From the NCBI RefSeq assembly GCF_001592745.1, contig NZ_LUKD01000005.1, positions 248,001-312,000 on the forward strand: a stretch of DNA of 64,000 nucleotides, given 5' to 3'. Shown piece after piece: positions 8,776-17,760 of this stretch (position 1 is its first letter; the number at the start of each line of letters is the position of its first letter). Source of the stretch: Bdellovibrio bacteriovorus (GTDB lineage Bacteria; Bdellovibrionota; Bdellovibrionia; Bdellovibrionales; Bdellovibrionaceae). The position numbers and the translations under genes are program-made. Below the pieces are notes generated by a model. The model was not told where the DNA came from and ran no database searches. It saw only the letters and a program-made list of their open reading frames with translations.

Positions 8776-10317
8776 ATGATGATGGGAAACACGATGAGAA
8801 AATCCAATTCAAGCTTGATAACGACAAAGGGCCTAGTTGCTTCGCTGTTTACATTTTTTTTCTCCTATGAAGCTCTTTCAGTTTCGCAAATAAACTCAGA
8901 ATTTCAATTGGCACTTCCTAGACAGTTTCAGGAAAATTTAATTTCTAAAAAATGGGAAACCCTCGTGAATCAAGAGTTTCAAGGGAACTGGCAATTTCCT
9001 GATCAAGAAATCACAACTCAAGATGTGCCTGTCAAAATCAAAAGCATTTCTTTGAAAGTTAAGACACATCTGGAAAAACCATCATTGCAAAATCAACAGA
9101 CGGTGTTGCAGCTCACTTCTAAAAACCTGGAAGCTCAATTGACGATTGGTGAAGTCAGTGTTGATCATATTGTCGAAAGAGTAGTCGGTGGTATCGTGGG
9201 CCGCTTCCGTATTCAGGCCTCTTGTAAAAATGTCGTAATGACAATGATTCCCGGTAAAGGATCTATGTCGATGGCAGTGGCCCCGGCAGTAGGCTCTACG
9301 AATGCTGCGGCCCTCGTGCAAAATGTAGATGTTGCTTGGGCTCCTGGCAGCTGGTCCTCAACGGGTATTCAGTGCGACGGTGTCGAAGGATTTGCCGATT
9401 TATTAAAAACAGAGATCGACAAGATCGCCAATGATTCTGTGAGCTTTATAGAGCCTAAGAAGGATCTTATTAAGAAGTATGTGCAGGACTATCTTCAGGA
9501 TATCAAGTTGGACTTTTCTAGTCCACGCCAGTTGATTGTGTCTCGTCCTGATATCAGTGTGTTAATGAAGGTGGATGAATATAAAGATCTGGGGACTGCG
9601 GGCGCTTTAATAAAAGGTCACTTGCAGATTGATTTTTTAAATACCAAAGACAGTGATGTAAAAAACCTTGTGCTGACTCCGGGTGTGACGCCGGCTTCGA
9701 CGGGTGAAGCCCAAATTCTTTTGCCGAAGGATTTTATAAAAGAAGTTCTTTTAAAGGCTTATTCGGCGAACGCGTGGTTACATAAGATCACTTCAGATAA
9801 GTTGCCAGGCTTTAACGGTTTAATGAGTTCGCGCTTTATGCAGTTCTTCGTGTGGCCGGCATTAAGAGATTATTCAAAGTCCACGAAGTTCCTTTTTGAA
9901 GTGTATTCAGATAAAGATATGCAGATTCAAGGCAGTGGCTTGCAATACCAGGCTAAAGCTAATTTTTATTCTCGCATGCAAGCACCTCGCTCGGGTCAAT
10001 ACGTCCCATTTGTGAATTGGTCTGTGCCGTTCAACTCGAAAATCAATTTGAAGGTTGAAAACGGCAAGGCTTCAGCGACATTAGTGAATCCGTCATTAGG
10101 TATGACCCCTTATTATGATGCATCTTATGTCGCTAAGTATTCGCCGAACCGTCGTATCTTGTATGGCACTATCCGCGATAAAATTATTAGCGGTATCTGG
10201 GGCCAAACGATGACGATGGAAATCCCGAAAATTCCATTAATGGAAGGTGTGAACTTGAAGGTGAAAAAGGTCCTCGCGCCCAACAATCAGGATATCACAC
10301 TGCAACTGGCACCTTAA
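8776..10317 (+). CDS. Secreted protein of unknown function beside the lipid-transport locus
   Basis: About 514 residues; not recognised. It begins with several in-frame ATGs (8776, 8779, 8782, 8794). The last gives MRKSNSSL and a signal peptide with a hydrophobic core VASLFTFFFSY. A TTG at 8752 extends the frame further, but no Shine-Dalgarno sequence supports it. The mature part is rich in beta-strand-like alternation (TTQDVPVKIKSISLKVKTHL, SKINLKVENGKASATLV) and has only two or three Cys. Such long beta-rich periplasmic proteins next to MMPL/LolA genes could be lipid-binding, for example of the elongated TULIP type, but this is a guess. It diverges from the RND gene and converges on the barrel gene, with the stop codons overlapping in a TTAA. 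Confidence 0.7.
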   Translation: MMMGNTMRKSNSSLITTKGLVASLFTFFFSYEALSVSQINSEFQLALPRQFQENLISKKWETLVNQEFQGNWQFPDQEITTQDVPVKIKSISLKVKTHLEKPSLQNQQTVLQLTSKNLEAQLTIGEVSVDHIVERVVGGIVGRFRIQASCKNVVMTMIPGKGSMSMAVAPAVGSTNAAALVQNVDVAWAPGSWSSTGIQCDGVEGFADLLKTEIDKIANDSVSFIEPKKDLIKKYVQDYLQDIKLDFSSPRQLIVSRPDISVLMKVDEYKDLGTAGALIKGHLQIDFLNTKDSDVKNLVLTPGVTPASTGEAQILLPKDFIKEVLLKAYSANAWLHKITSDKLPGFNGLMSSRFMQFFVWPALRDYSKSTKFLFEVYSDKDMQIQGSGLQYQAKANFYSRMQAPRSGQYVPFVNWSVPFNSKINLKVENGKASATLVNPSLGMTPYYDASYVAKYSPNRRILYGTIRDKIISGIWGQTMTMEIPKIPLMEGVNLKVKKVLAPNNQDITLQLAP

Positions 10318-11621
10318 AACGAGCGAGAAAGCGTCAGAGTGTACGAGTCATTCTTTTCGTACACTCCCAGTGGGGTTTCGCTAGAGCCTTGTATAAGGCT
10401 TGCGGTGAAACTCAAATTCCAGGCATCCCAAAAGCGGCGGGTGAGTGTGAGCTCTCCATAATTACTGCCATGAATCCCGTCGTAAAGCGCCAATACTGAA
10501 AAATTCCAAACCTCTTTCCAGGACATGCGTCCTCCTAGCATCCAGGCATCGCGAAAAATTTCGGTCATCGAAAGGTTGGAATCATTTTCCTTTTCAGTTT
10601 GAATGATAGATTTTTGTAGCACTGCTATCAGCAGTCCGCTTTCGCCGAGGTTGAAAGTCCTTTCAACGGCCAGCACATTTTCAAAAGTCCATTTTTGTAT
10701 GTAAGGATCATCAGTCAGGCTTGAGGTGTAGCTGCTAGCAAGTTTAAACAAAGTTTCCCAAGAGCTTGCCGTCATGGAAAGTCCACCTTGGCGTATCCGG
10801 TAGTTCTTGACGTTTAAAGTCACGTCGGGATCAACTTGCACAATGGTTTTAGGTGACACCGCCACCACGGTTCCTGTAACCACAGGTTGAATTAAAGGGA
10901 AAGAAGCAACCCCTTCGAAGTAAGTCAGGCCGACGTCAAAGGCGCTGCCATGTCTTTGAAGGCGCAGGGCATAGTTATTTTTTCTAGCATCATCAAGATC
11001 TTCTTTAGTGCCGTAATTGTAGTGCAGGCTTTCGGGTAGCAATAGAACTAAATCATTCTCCGGCGTCTGAGGAACAAAAACTTCGCGTGGCAACCATCGG
11101 CTTTGTTCGCCAGGTAAAGTAGCGCCACGATTTTCGGGTATATAAATAAGTTCATAGTCCCATATATCTAAGGTCTGAGAAAACACGACGGAAGGAGCCC
11201 CCAGTTTGCGGCTGTGAAGCGGATCGAAGTATTGCTTCGAATTTATAACGTCCAAAGGATTGTAACCATCTGTCACTCCCCAGGTAAAAACATTGTATCC
11301 GGCCTGCAAAGAATAGCTGTCACTTTGGTAGCGCAGATAAGTTTCTGTCGGATCAAAGAAGTATTTTTCTTCGTCGGATTTGTTATTGGGGTTGGCGATA
11401 AATGTGGGTTTAACGTAAAAACGAACACTGTCTAAATAGCGCCAGTCATAGATGGGATCGAGTTCCAGTTTATAAAGATCTTGATTCGTGTCGGTGCCGT
11501 ATGCTTGCGCAAAGTAAGTGGCGTCGAACTTGGTGTCGATGTGAAGACTCCACTCTGTTTTGCGTTTGGCCTGCGCCAAAGAGTGAAAAATTAAAATAAG
11601 AAGCAAGCACGCTATCTTCAT
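10314..11621 (-). CDS. Outer-membrane beta-barrel protein, DUF1302-like
   Basis: 435 residues from the ATG at 11621 (the GTG at 11639 is a weaker choice). A signal peptide ends LAQA-KRK. The mature part begins LHIDTKFDATYFAQ, contains ETYLRYQSDSYSLQAGYNV and FTWGVTDGYNPLDVINSKQY, and ends in an aromatic beta-signal (TLTLSRSF). The W-G-x-x-D-x-x-N-P-x-D segment is typical of DUF1302/alginate-export-like porins, which are often encoded with RND and LolA-like (DUF1329-like) genes. Here those partners are the divergent RND-LolA fusion a few kb away. Probably the outer-membrane end of the same export route (inference from neighbourhood). Confidence 0.7.
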   Translation of the reverse strand: MKIACLLLILIFHSLAQAKRKTEWSLHIDTKFDATYFAQAYGTDTNQDLYKLELDPIYDWRYLDSVRFYVKPTFIANPNNKSDEEKYFFDPTETYLRYQSDSYSLQAGYNVFTWGVTDGYNPLDVINSKQYFDPLHSRKLGAPSVVFSQTLDIWDYELIYIPENRGATLPGEQSRWLPREVFVPQTPENDLVLLLPESLHYNYGTKEDLDDARKNNYALRLQRHGSAFDVGLTYFEGVASFPLIQPVVTGTVVAVSPKTIVQVDPDVTLNVKNYRIRQGGLSMTASSWETLFKLASSYTSSLTDDPYIQKWTFENVLAVERTFNLGESGLLIAVLQKSIIQTEKENDSNLSMTEIFRDAWMLGGRMSWKEVWNFSVLALYDGIHGSNYGELTLTRRFWDAWNLSFTASLIQGSSETPLGVYEKNDSYTLTLSRSF

Positions 11622-11685
11622 GACTCTTGAGGTAATCACAGCTTTCCCGTTTTCTCACCAAGGCATTACTTGTGTAATGCCATCA

Positions 11686-12381
11686 TCAAACGGTGGCAAA
11701 TTTGTTCACGTATTCTATGATGGAACTTTTAAACTCATCCGGTAGCCCCACAAAGCGAAGACCCGCATAACCATCGTTTCCAACGTAGACCACTTCGCAG
11801 GTGGCATTAACTGTAACATAAAGATTGGGGCTAGTGAGTGAACCTTCAAAGCGCTCTCCGATTTGGAGATCGCGGGCATCATTGATTCCTAAACCGCCTT
11901 CACTGATAGAAATAACCCGGCAAGAGAAGCTTCCTTTGGGGCCTTCGCAATTCAAGGTGCCGACGATCGGTACGCGAGGGTGGGAGCGGCGACTGATTCC
12001 CAGGTCTTCCACAACTCGAGGAACCGCGTAGACCTCACGCCAAAGCCCCGTGCTGTCGGCACAGATATCCACGGCTGAAAAGTCGTTCAATGTTTTTAGA
12101 TAAGCAATGAGTTCTGAGTATTTCATGGGGGATTTTTCTTTCCCCTCGATGCGAACTTTCCAAAAGCCTTGTGGTTCTGACGGCGCAGACGCAGACGGCA
12201 AAGTCTGAAAGGATTCTTTCAGGGATTGGCGCCAACGGATCGGGTTCATCCATTCGCTTTGGCCTCGACCCCAGATTTGAGGTTCTTTCGCTGAAGCCAG
12301 GCGAGTTTCTATTTCTTCGTGATCAAAAGGCCCGTTTACTTGTCCCTCTGAGAGAATAAACCAAATCTTCGAGTTCGCCAC
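11686..12381 (-). CDS. GYF-2 domain plus PilZ domain protein
   Basis: 231 residues. The first part (WFILSEGQVNGPFDHEEIETRL) is a GYF-2/DUF4339-type domain. A second half-repeat follows (FWKVRIEGKEKSPMKYSELI). The C-terminal 100 residues are a PilZ domain: RRSHPRVP supplies the RxxxR-type arginine switch, and VISISEGGLGI stands where D/N-x-S-x-x-G is expected, followed by YAGLRFVG. The D/N of the second motif is Ser here, so c-di-GMP affinity may be altered. Cytoplasmic, no TM. GYF-PilZ architectures are common in Bdellovibrio-like genomes, where c-di-GMP controls motility and predation. Confidence 0.8.
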   Translation of the reverse strand: MANSKIWFILSEGQVNGPFDHEEIETRLASAKEPQIWGRGQSEWMNPIRWRQSLKESFQTLPSASAPSEPQGFWKVRIEGKEKSPMKYSELIAYLKTLNDFSAVDICADSTGLWREVYAVPRVVEDLGISRRSHPRVPIVGTLNCEGPKGSFSCRVISISEGGLGINDARDLQIGERFEGSLTSPNLYVTVNATCEVVYVGNDGYAGLRFVGLPDEFKSSIIEYVNKFATV

Positions 12382-12455
12382 CGATGTTCTCCTCAGTTGT
12401 CGCTTGTGCTTTATTACAACGAAAGGTATATCACTTTGTCTAGGAGATTTAATTC

Positions 12456-13037
12456 ATGAAGTACATTATCTCAGGCACTGATCGTCCTGACTCCAACACT
12501 CTTAAAATTTCAAAACACATTCAATCTGTCTATCATTCATTGGGTGAGCAGGTGGAAATCATCGATTTGAAAGAACTTAAAAAACATCTGCACGATGACA
12601 TTCATTATGGAAAAACCAGCGATGCAATGAAACCCTATTTGGATAAAGTTCTTTCCAGTGAAGGTTTGATTGTGGTGTGTCCAGAGTACAATGGCTCCAT
12701 GCCCGGTATTCTTAAATACTTCATCGATCACTTGAAGTTTCCAGATTCTTTCGAGTTCCGTCCGGTGTGTTTTGTCGGATTGGGTGGAATGTTCGGGGCA
12801 CTTCGCCCGGTAGAGCATCTGCAGCAGGTCTTTGGGTATCGCAATGCTTACGTCTATCCCGAGCGTGTTTTTATTATGAATGTGCATAAAATTTTAACTG
12901 CTGATGGTCAGGTTCAAGACGAGCTGATTAAGCAGCTTTTAGAAAAACAGGCAAAAGGATTTAAAAAGTTCACCGAAGCCTTAGGTGCTTTTAAAATCGA
13001 TGCCAATGCTCTTATCGAGCAAAAGAAGCAGAAGTAG
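12456..13037 (+). CDS. NAD(P)H-dependent FMN reductase family protein
   Basis: 193 residues with a flavodoxin-like fold pattern. The N-terminal strand-loop IISGTDRPDSNTLKIS is the FMN phosphate loop (G-T/S-x-R-x-x-S). VCPEYNGSMPGILKYFIDH matches the signature PEYN-x-S-x-P-x-x-LKN-x-ID-W of the NADPH-dependent FMN/chromate/azo reductases. A good Shine-Dalgarno sequence (TAGGAG, 9 nt) precedes the ATG. It is likely a cytosolic quinone or FMN reductase; the exact acceptor cannot be read. It stands alone and is divergent from the GYF-PilZ gene. Confidence 0.85.
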   Translation: MKYIISGTDRPDSNTLKISKHIQSVYHSLGEQVEIIDLKELKKHLHDDIHYGKTSDAMKPYLDKVLSSEGLIVVCPEYNGSMPGILKYFIDHLKFPDSFEFRPVCFVGLGGMFGALRPVEHLQQVFGYRNAYVYPERVFIMNVHKILTADGQVQDELIKQLLEKQAKGFKKFTEALGAFKIDANALIEQKKQK

Positions 13038-13146
13038 CTTCATTCTCGATCAGTTTGCTGTGAATGCGGCCCTCAAAATAGATCAAACCTAAGATCAAGA
13101 GGGCTGCAAGTAACCATTTAGAACGAAATATCGAACTAGGTGCCAT
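13012..13146 (-). CDS. Small single-TM protein, hypothetical
   Basis: A 44-residue frame (from the ATG at 13146; a longer version starts at 13194) with one clear membrane segment (KWLLAALLILGLIYFEG) preceded by positive residues and followed by a polar tail. It overlaps the 3' end of the FMN reductase gene on the other strand by 26 bp. No strong Shine-Dalgarno sequence is visible. It could be a real micro-membrane-protein or a chance frame. Confidence 0.35.
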   Translation of the reverse strand: MAPSSIFRSKWLLAALLILGLIYFEGRIHSKLIENEATSASFAR

Positions 13147-13264
13147 AGACTCTATGATCTCAAAGAGCCTATTTCGGAAGCAACTAAAGTTCATGTAATT
13201 AGCCTGTCTGCGTCATTTTTTGCTGAGCTGACAATACAATAGATCTTCTCTACACTTACGATCT

Positions 13265-15178
13265 GTGGATAATACAGGTCACCCCCATAAATCGAACGCA
13301 AATATTATGATGGTCTCATTGAGCGCGCTTGGCGTGGTCTTTGGGGACATTGGTACAAGCCCTCTTTACGCTCTTCGTGAATGCTTTGGTGGTGAATACG
13401 GATTGCATCCGACACCTGAAAATATCATCGGTATTTTGTCTCTTATTTTTTGGACAATGATCATCATGATTTGCGTGAAGTACATGGCTTTCGTCATGCG
13501 CGCAGATAATAAAGGTGAAGGTGGAATTCTTTCCTTGATGGCGCTTGCAGTGCGCAGCCAGCAACATAAAGATCTGACTCGTCGTCGTTGGCTAATGACC
13601 ATCTTGGGTCTTTTTGGTGCGGCCCTTTTGTATGGTGATGGAATGATCACTCCGGCGATTTCGGTTCTTTCTGCGATGGAGGGTTTAACTTACGTAGCTC
13701 CTAGCTTTGAACCCTACATCGTTCCTTTAACTATCTTCGTTATCAATGCTCTTTTCTTAATGCAAAAATACGGTACGGGAAAAATCGGAGTCATCTTTGG
13801 TCCGATCTTAATGTTGTGGTTTACGACTTTGGCCGTTTTGGGTATTCACTCCATGGCGGAAAACACGCACATCTTTGAAGCTCTACTGCCGCATCATGCG
13901 TTGGAGTTTTTCCTGCGCAATGGTTGGCATGGTTTCATCGTTCTGGGCTCTGTCGTTCTAGTTGTTACAGGCGGTGAGGCACTTTATGCTGACATGGGAC
14001 ACTTTGGAAAACGTCCGATTCGTCTGGCGTGGTTCTTTGTCGCCCTTCCGGCTTTGACTCTCAATTACTTCGGTCAAGGTGCTTTGCTTCTGAATAACGC
14101 CGAGGCCGTTTCAAATCCATTCTATCTTATGGCGCCGAAGTGGGCTTTGTTACCGTTGGTTATTTTAGCGACGACAGCCACTGTGATCGCTTCACAAGCT
14201 TTGATCTCGGGAATTTTTTCGATCACTCGTCAGGCCATTCAGTTGGGCTTCTGTCCTCGTATTTCGATCGTCCATACTTCCAGCCAAGAGATTGGTCAGA
14301 TCTATGTTCCTTCTGTGAACTGGACGCTCTTCTTGGGGGTCGTGTGGCTGGTTCTTACATTTAGATCTTCGAGTCACTTGGCAGCCGCCTATGGTATCGC
14401 TGTGACCGGTACGATGGTTATTACGACGATCTTGGCCTTTGAAGTGGCTCGACAAAAATGGCATTGGAGTTTGCTCAAAGCTTCGGCGATCTTTGGATCC
14501 TTCTTTGTCGTCGACATGGCTTTCTTTGCGGCAAATATCCGTAAAGTCACGCATGGTGGCTGGGTGCCGTTGGTGATTGGCCTTGTGATTTATCTTTTGA
14601 TGACGACATGGCAAAAAGGGCGTCAGGTGCTCTTCCGTCGTTTGAAAGAAAGATCCATGCCGATTGAGGAGTTCTGCCAAAAACTTTTAAGAGAACCTCC
14701 TTTGCGTGCTCCCGGAACGGCGATCTACATGTCCGGAGATCCATGGGGCGTTCCTGTTCCACTATTGCATAATTTGAAACACAATAAAGTTTTACATCAG
14801 CGCGTGGCGATTTTAACAATTCAAACGCGAGAAGTGCCTTTTGTTTCTAAAAAAGACCGGGTTTCTATTCAGGAAGTCATTCCAAACATGTACCGTATTC
14901 TGGCCTACTACGGATTTATGGAAATTCCTAAGATGAAGCATATCTTGGAGGCTTGCCGCTCAAAAGATATTCACTTCAATGTTACGGACACGACATTTGT
15001 TTTAGGTCGAGAAACAATTATCGCCGATAAGAGCGCAAACCGTCCTGATGAACCAGGGATGCCACACTGGCGTGAACGTCTGTTTGCAATCATGTCGAAG
15101 AATGCCCAAAGACCCACAGCCTTCTTTAGAATTCCGCCGAATCAAGTGATCGAAGTGGGGATACAGGTTGAAATCTAA
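13265..15178 (+). CDS. kup: Kup-family potassium uptake protein
   Basis: 637 residues. The N-terminal ALGVVFGDIGTSPLYALRE is the KUP/HAK signature, and about 12 hydrophobic segments fill the first 450 residues. The C-terminal roughly 180 residues form the soluble domain (YMSGDPWGVPVPLLHNLKHN resembles the G-x-P-x-x-L-x-H-x-x-x-HN motif of Kup). Length is normal (620-630). It imports K+ with protons across the inner membrane. The start used is GTG at 13265; no clear Shine-Dalgarno sequence, so the true start could be the ATG pair near 13307. The stop codon abuts the stop of the convergent patatin gene. Confidence 0.95.
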   Translation: MDNTGHPHKSNANIMMVSLSALGVVFGDIGTSPLYALRECFGGEYGLHPTPENIIGILSLIFWTMIIMICVKYMAFVMRADNKGEGGILSLMALAVRSQQHKDLTRRRWLMTILGLFGAALLYGDGMITPAISVLSAMEGLTYVAPSFEPYIVPLTIFVINALFLMQKYGTGKIGVIFGPILMLWFTTLAVLGIHSMAENTHIFEALLPHHALEFFLRNGWHGFIVLGSVVLVVTGGEALYADMGHFGKRPIRLAWFFVALPALTLNYFGQGALLLNNAEAVSNPFYLMAPKWALLPLVILATTATVIASQALISGIFSITRQAIQLGFCPRISIVHTSSQEIGQIYVPSVNWTLFLGVVWLVLTFRSSSHLAAAYGIAVTGTMVITTILAFEVARQKWHWSLLKASAIFGSFFVVDMAFFAANIRKVTHGGWVPLVIGLVIYLLMTTWQKGRQVLFRRLKERSMPIEEFCQKLLREPPLRAPGTAIYMSGDPWGVPVPLLHNLKHNKVLHQRVAILTIQTREVPFVSKKDRVSIQEVIPNMYRILAYYGFMEIPKMKHILEACRSKDIHFNVTDTTFVLGRETIIADKSANRPDEPGMPHWRERLFAIMSKNAQRPTAFFRIPPNQVIEVGIQVEI

Positions 15179-16312
15179 TCACTCTAAGAGCAGACGTTCG
15201 ATCTGCTCTTTTTGTTGAAGTCCATCTTCATATCCAATCTCTGTCAGTGTTTTACAGTATTCCTGATCAAATAAAAGGAAGCTCGCTATTTCGCTGGCAT
15301 CCTGAAGAGATCCTAAGCCGCGCAGTAAGTAGCGAATCATTCTTGGCAGTCTCTCAACTTTATTCGAGGCGATCTGTGAAAGGTCGCGTGAGGGAGAAAT
15401 CCACACATATTGAATGGGACGAACAGACAGAGACGATTGTTCCTTTTCGGAAAGCTTCAGGATATTTGAATTGATTCTTTCTATTCTTTCAATGTCGACC
15501 TCAAGACCATCCATCATCACGGCATGCAGAAGCACACTGACGACACGTCCCACCGTCGGAGGTTTCACATCTTGAACGTGATGAGAAGTGTAACAAAGAT
15601 CCTGTTTTTTTCTTACGCCAATAGCGATCAATTTTCTAGCCCCCATGTAGATGGCCGGCCCACACGGAGACTGATTGCGAATGCAGCCATCTCCGTAGTG
15701 TCGGTGTCCGATAGTGACGGGTGGGAAGAGCAGCGGAATGGCTGCAGAGGCTAAAAGATGATCCGATGTGATTTTACTGGCTTCTGACTGACGACGGACC
15801 CTCTGCCACGAAGGTATTTCTTGAGTTCCTTGAACAAAGGTGACAGTGGAGGTGCTAAAGTAATCAAGTGCAGACACCGCCAGCGCCGAGAACTTTTTGG
15901 CGTCGATATTCTTTTGTATGTTTGAAAAATCACAATGCTTGCGAATTAAAGATTTTAACGGCGACGTATCTAAAAGGGCACGGCGGTGAGATGTCGGCTT
16001 CATGCCGCCCATGGAAAGATCCGTGATCCATTTTATGCCACCAAAAGAGAGATGAAAGGGATCCGTCACATAGACTTGTTCTGCGGTGACATGACTCCAG
16101 AGATCTAAGAGTTTTTTTGTTCCATTTGTAATTCGACATTCAGGGGTGGAAGCTAGCATTGTTGCATTGATCGCGCCGGCACTGACTCCGGTATAGTAGT
16201 TAAAGAGTTGTTGAACGCCATTTTTTTCTGCTATTTCGGCGATAGCAGCAATCACACCAGCCTGATATGCAGCTCGGGCGCCGCCACCTGAAAGCACTAG
16301 ACCTACCGACAT
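15179..16312 (-). CDS. Patatin-like phospholipase
   Basis: 377 residues from the ATG at 16312, chosen because AGAGG lies 8 nt upstream; the frame extends 36 residues further to 16420 but without support. GLVLSGGGARAAYQAG holds the oxyanion loop (GGGARAAY), GVSAGAIN the nucleophile Ser in G-x-S-x-G, and HYGDGCIRN the Asp of the Ser-Asp dyad (D-G). All catalytic elements are present. No signal peptide, so probably a cytoplasmic or peripheral lipid acyl hydrolase. Patatin-like proteins are abundant in predatory bacteria and may be used on prey phospholipids (inference). Confidence 0.9.
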   Translation of the reverse strand: MSVGLVLSGGGARAAYQAGVIAAIAEIAEKNGVQQLFNYYTGVSAGAINATMLASTPECRITNGTKKLLDLWSHVTAEQVYVTDPFHLSFGGIKWITDLSMGGMKPTSHRRALLDTSPLKSLIRKHCDFSNIQKNIDAKKFSALAVSALDYFSTSTVTFVQGTQEIPSWQRVRRQSEASKITSDHLLASAAIPLLFPPVTIGHRHYGDGCIRNQSPCGPAIYMGARKLIAIGVRKKQDLCYTSHHVQDVKPPTVGRVVSVLLHAVMMDGLEVDIERIERINSNILKLSEKEQSSLSVRPIQYVWISPSRDLSQIASNKVERLPRMIRYLLRGLGSLQDASEIASFLLFDQEYCKTLTEIGYEDGLQQKEQIERLLLE

Positions 16313-16473
16313 AGCTTCAACCTCTTTACTAAAAATAATATTTTTACATTTGAAGTTTAAGGGTATTTCTAGACTTGAAGAAAAATACACACCGTCAGAT
16401 ACTGTGAATGAACGAGGCACGATACAATCATCAATCGATTTATCGGTTCCATTGAAGGAAATAATACCTCGTA

Positions 16474-16507
16474 AAAGGACTCCCGAGCGGAGTCCTTTCT
16501 ATTTTCC
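16474..16507 (+). terminator. Strong hairpin, probable intrinsic terminator
   Basis: AAAGGACTCC (16474-16483), loop CGAGC, GGAGTCCTTT (16489-16498): a perfect 10-bp stem followed on the + strand by CTATTTT. No obvious gene ends just before it on the + strand. On the reverse strand it lies about 160 bp upstream of patatin, where it could act as a leader hairpin. Confidence 0.6.
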
Positions 16508-16534
16508 CCCTCTCTCTCTGCTTTATCATCGGAT

Positions 16535-16674
16535 CAACTTTTTGAAGAAGGTATTTAGGTGCTATCACTCCGTCGGACGCGCGCATCCAGCGCTCGCCGG
16601 CCTGGAATACCGCATCCTGCGGGGCCGGAGGTCCGACTCCGCGATAACACCTAAATACCTTCTTCAAAAAGTTG
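16535..16674. repeat. 140-bp palindromic repeat element (MITE/BIME-like)
   Basis: Terminal 32-bp inverted repeats: 16535-16566 (starts CAACTTTTTGAAGAAGG) and 16643-16674 (its reverse complement with a single mismatch). Inside, GTCGGAC (about 16573-16579) pairs with GTCCGAC (16631-16637), CCGGCC (16597-16602) with GGCCGG (16623-16628), and CCGCA (16610-16614) with TGCGG (16618-16622). The element can therefore fold almost end to end into one hairpin. It has no coding capacity; frames on both strands here are symmetry artefacts. It sits in an intergenic region. Confidence 0.75.
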
Positions 16675-17143
16675 CACGGCGTTTAAGGGTGGAGGGGAAT
16701 ATAGGGCAAGGCTTTTGTGGCCGCGCCCGCGTTTGGGTGCCTGCTTCTTTTTTGGGTCTATGCTGCGTTAATTTTTAAAGTGCCTGGTTCTTTTTTGTAC
16801 TGCTTTGCTTCATTTATGTTGGCGTCTGCGAGGACTTATACCAAAAGGTGCCAGGGGGCTTTTGGTTCTTTGTGTGGATGGTGATTTTTCTTAATCTTTA
16901 ATTCAATTAGGGAATGTTTTTATTTTTGAAGATTGTTTTTGGATGGGACTCATTTTGTTTTTTTGGTCTAGGGGAATGTGAATGGCCGCTCTTTGTAGCG
17001 ACTTTGGGTTGGGTATTTGAAAGGGTGTTGAGAGTGGTTTATGGATCTTAGTTTTATTCTTCTTGTCGAAGGTTGATCTCTTTATTTAATTACGAAATAG
17101 TTTGTTTGTTCAACAACATTGAACGACATCTTTTAAGGAGAAA
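16675..17143. other. Noncoding, G/T-rich intergenic stretch upstream of yceI
   Basis: About 470 bp without a credible gene. From about 16735 to 16865 three degenerate copies of a motif like GTGCC(T/A)G followed by CTTTTTTG occur (near 16737, 16780 and 16848). From about 16880 to 17060 the + strand is strikingly rich in G and T and poor in A and C. The last 40 bp before 17144 carry the Shine-Dalgarno sequence (AAGGAG) of the yceI-like gene. No confident promoter was identified. Confidence 0.5.
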
Positions 17144-17731
17144 ATGATGAAACTAGTATTGAGTGCATTGTTGGTTCTTTCAGCTGTTTCTGCTCAGGCG
17201 GCTGATGTTTATAAAATTGATACGAAGGCTTCGACAGTTGCTTGGAAAGGCACTAAGAAAGTAGGAAGTGCGCATGATGGCGCTATCGCGGTTAAAGAAG
17301 GCGATGTGACTGTTGATAAAGGACAGTTGAAATCTGCGAATATCGTTATTGATATGGCTTCTATCACAAATAACGATGTGAAAGATGCTGAGTACAACAA
17401 GAAACTTGTTGGTCACCTTTCTAACGATGACTTCTTCAACGTTCCAAAATTCCCGACTTCAACTTTCAAACTTACTAAAGTGACTCCGAAATCAAAAGAC
17501 GAAGTGACTGTAAAAGGCGACTTGACGATCAAAGGTGTGACTCAACCTATCGAGTTCCCAGCAAAAGTTGTTGTTGGTAAAGACACTGTGACAGGTACTG
17601 CGGTTGTTAAAGTAGACCGTACTAAATGGGGTATCAAATACGGTTCAGGCAACTTCTTTAAAGAACTTGCTGGCGATAAAATCATCAGCGATGAGTTCGA
17701 ATTGAACTTGAACCTTGTTGCTAAGAAGTAA
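17144..17731 (+). CDS. YceI-family periplasmic protein
   Basis: 195 residues with a signal peptide (ending SAQA-ADVY). The YceI lipocalin-like pattern is plain: YKIDTKASTVAWKGTKKVG at the start, VDMxS-like VIDMASITNNDV, HLSNDDFFNVPKFPTSTFKLT in the middle (the HL-x(2)-DFF-x-(A/V)-x-x-(Y/F)P motif), GDLTIKGVTQPIEFP (the LTI-x-G-x-T motif), and a final DEFELNLNL. Family members bind isoprenoid or other amphiphilic molecules. AAGGAG stands upstream of the ATGATG pair. Single gene with its own terminator. Confidence 0.95.
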   Translation: MMKLVLSALLVLSAVSAQAADVYKIDTKASTVAWKGTKKVGSAHDGAIAVKEGDVTVDKGQLKSANIVIDMASITNNDVKDAEYNKKLVGHLSNDDFFNVPKFPTSTFKLTKVTPKSKDEVTVKGDLTIKGVTQPIEFPAKVVVGKDTVTGTAVVKVDRTKWGIKYGSGNFFKELAGDKIISDEFELNLNLVAKK

Positions 17732-17760
17732 TTGGTTCCAGAAAATTGAATTCTAATAAA

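Noticed and set aside
16350-16778. Open frames on both strands over the palindromic element
   Set aside because: Mirror-image frames produced by the inverted repeat; no ribosome site, no family pattern.
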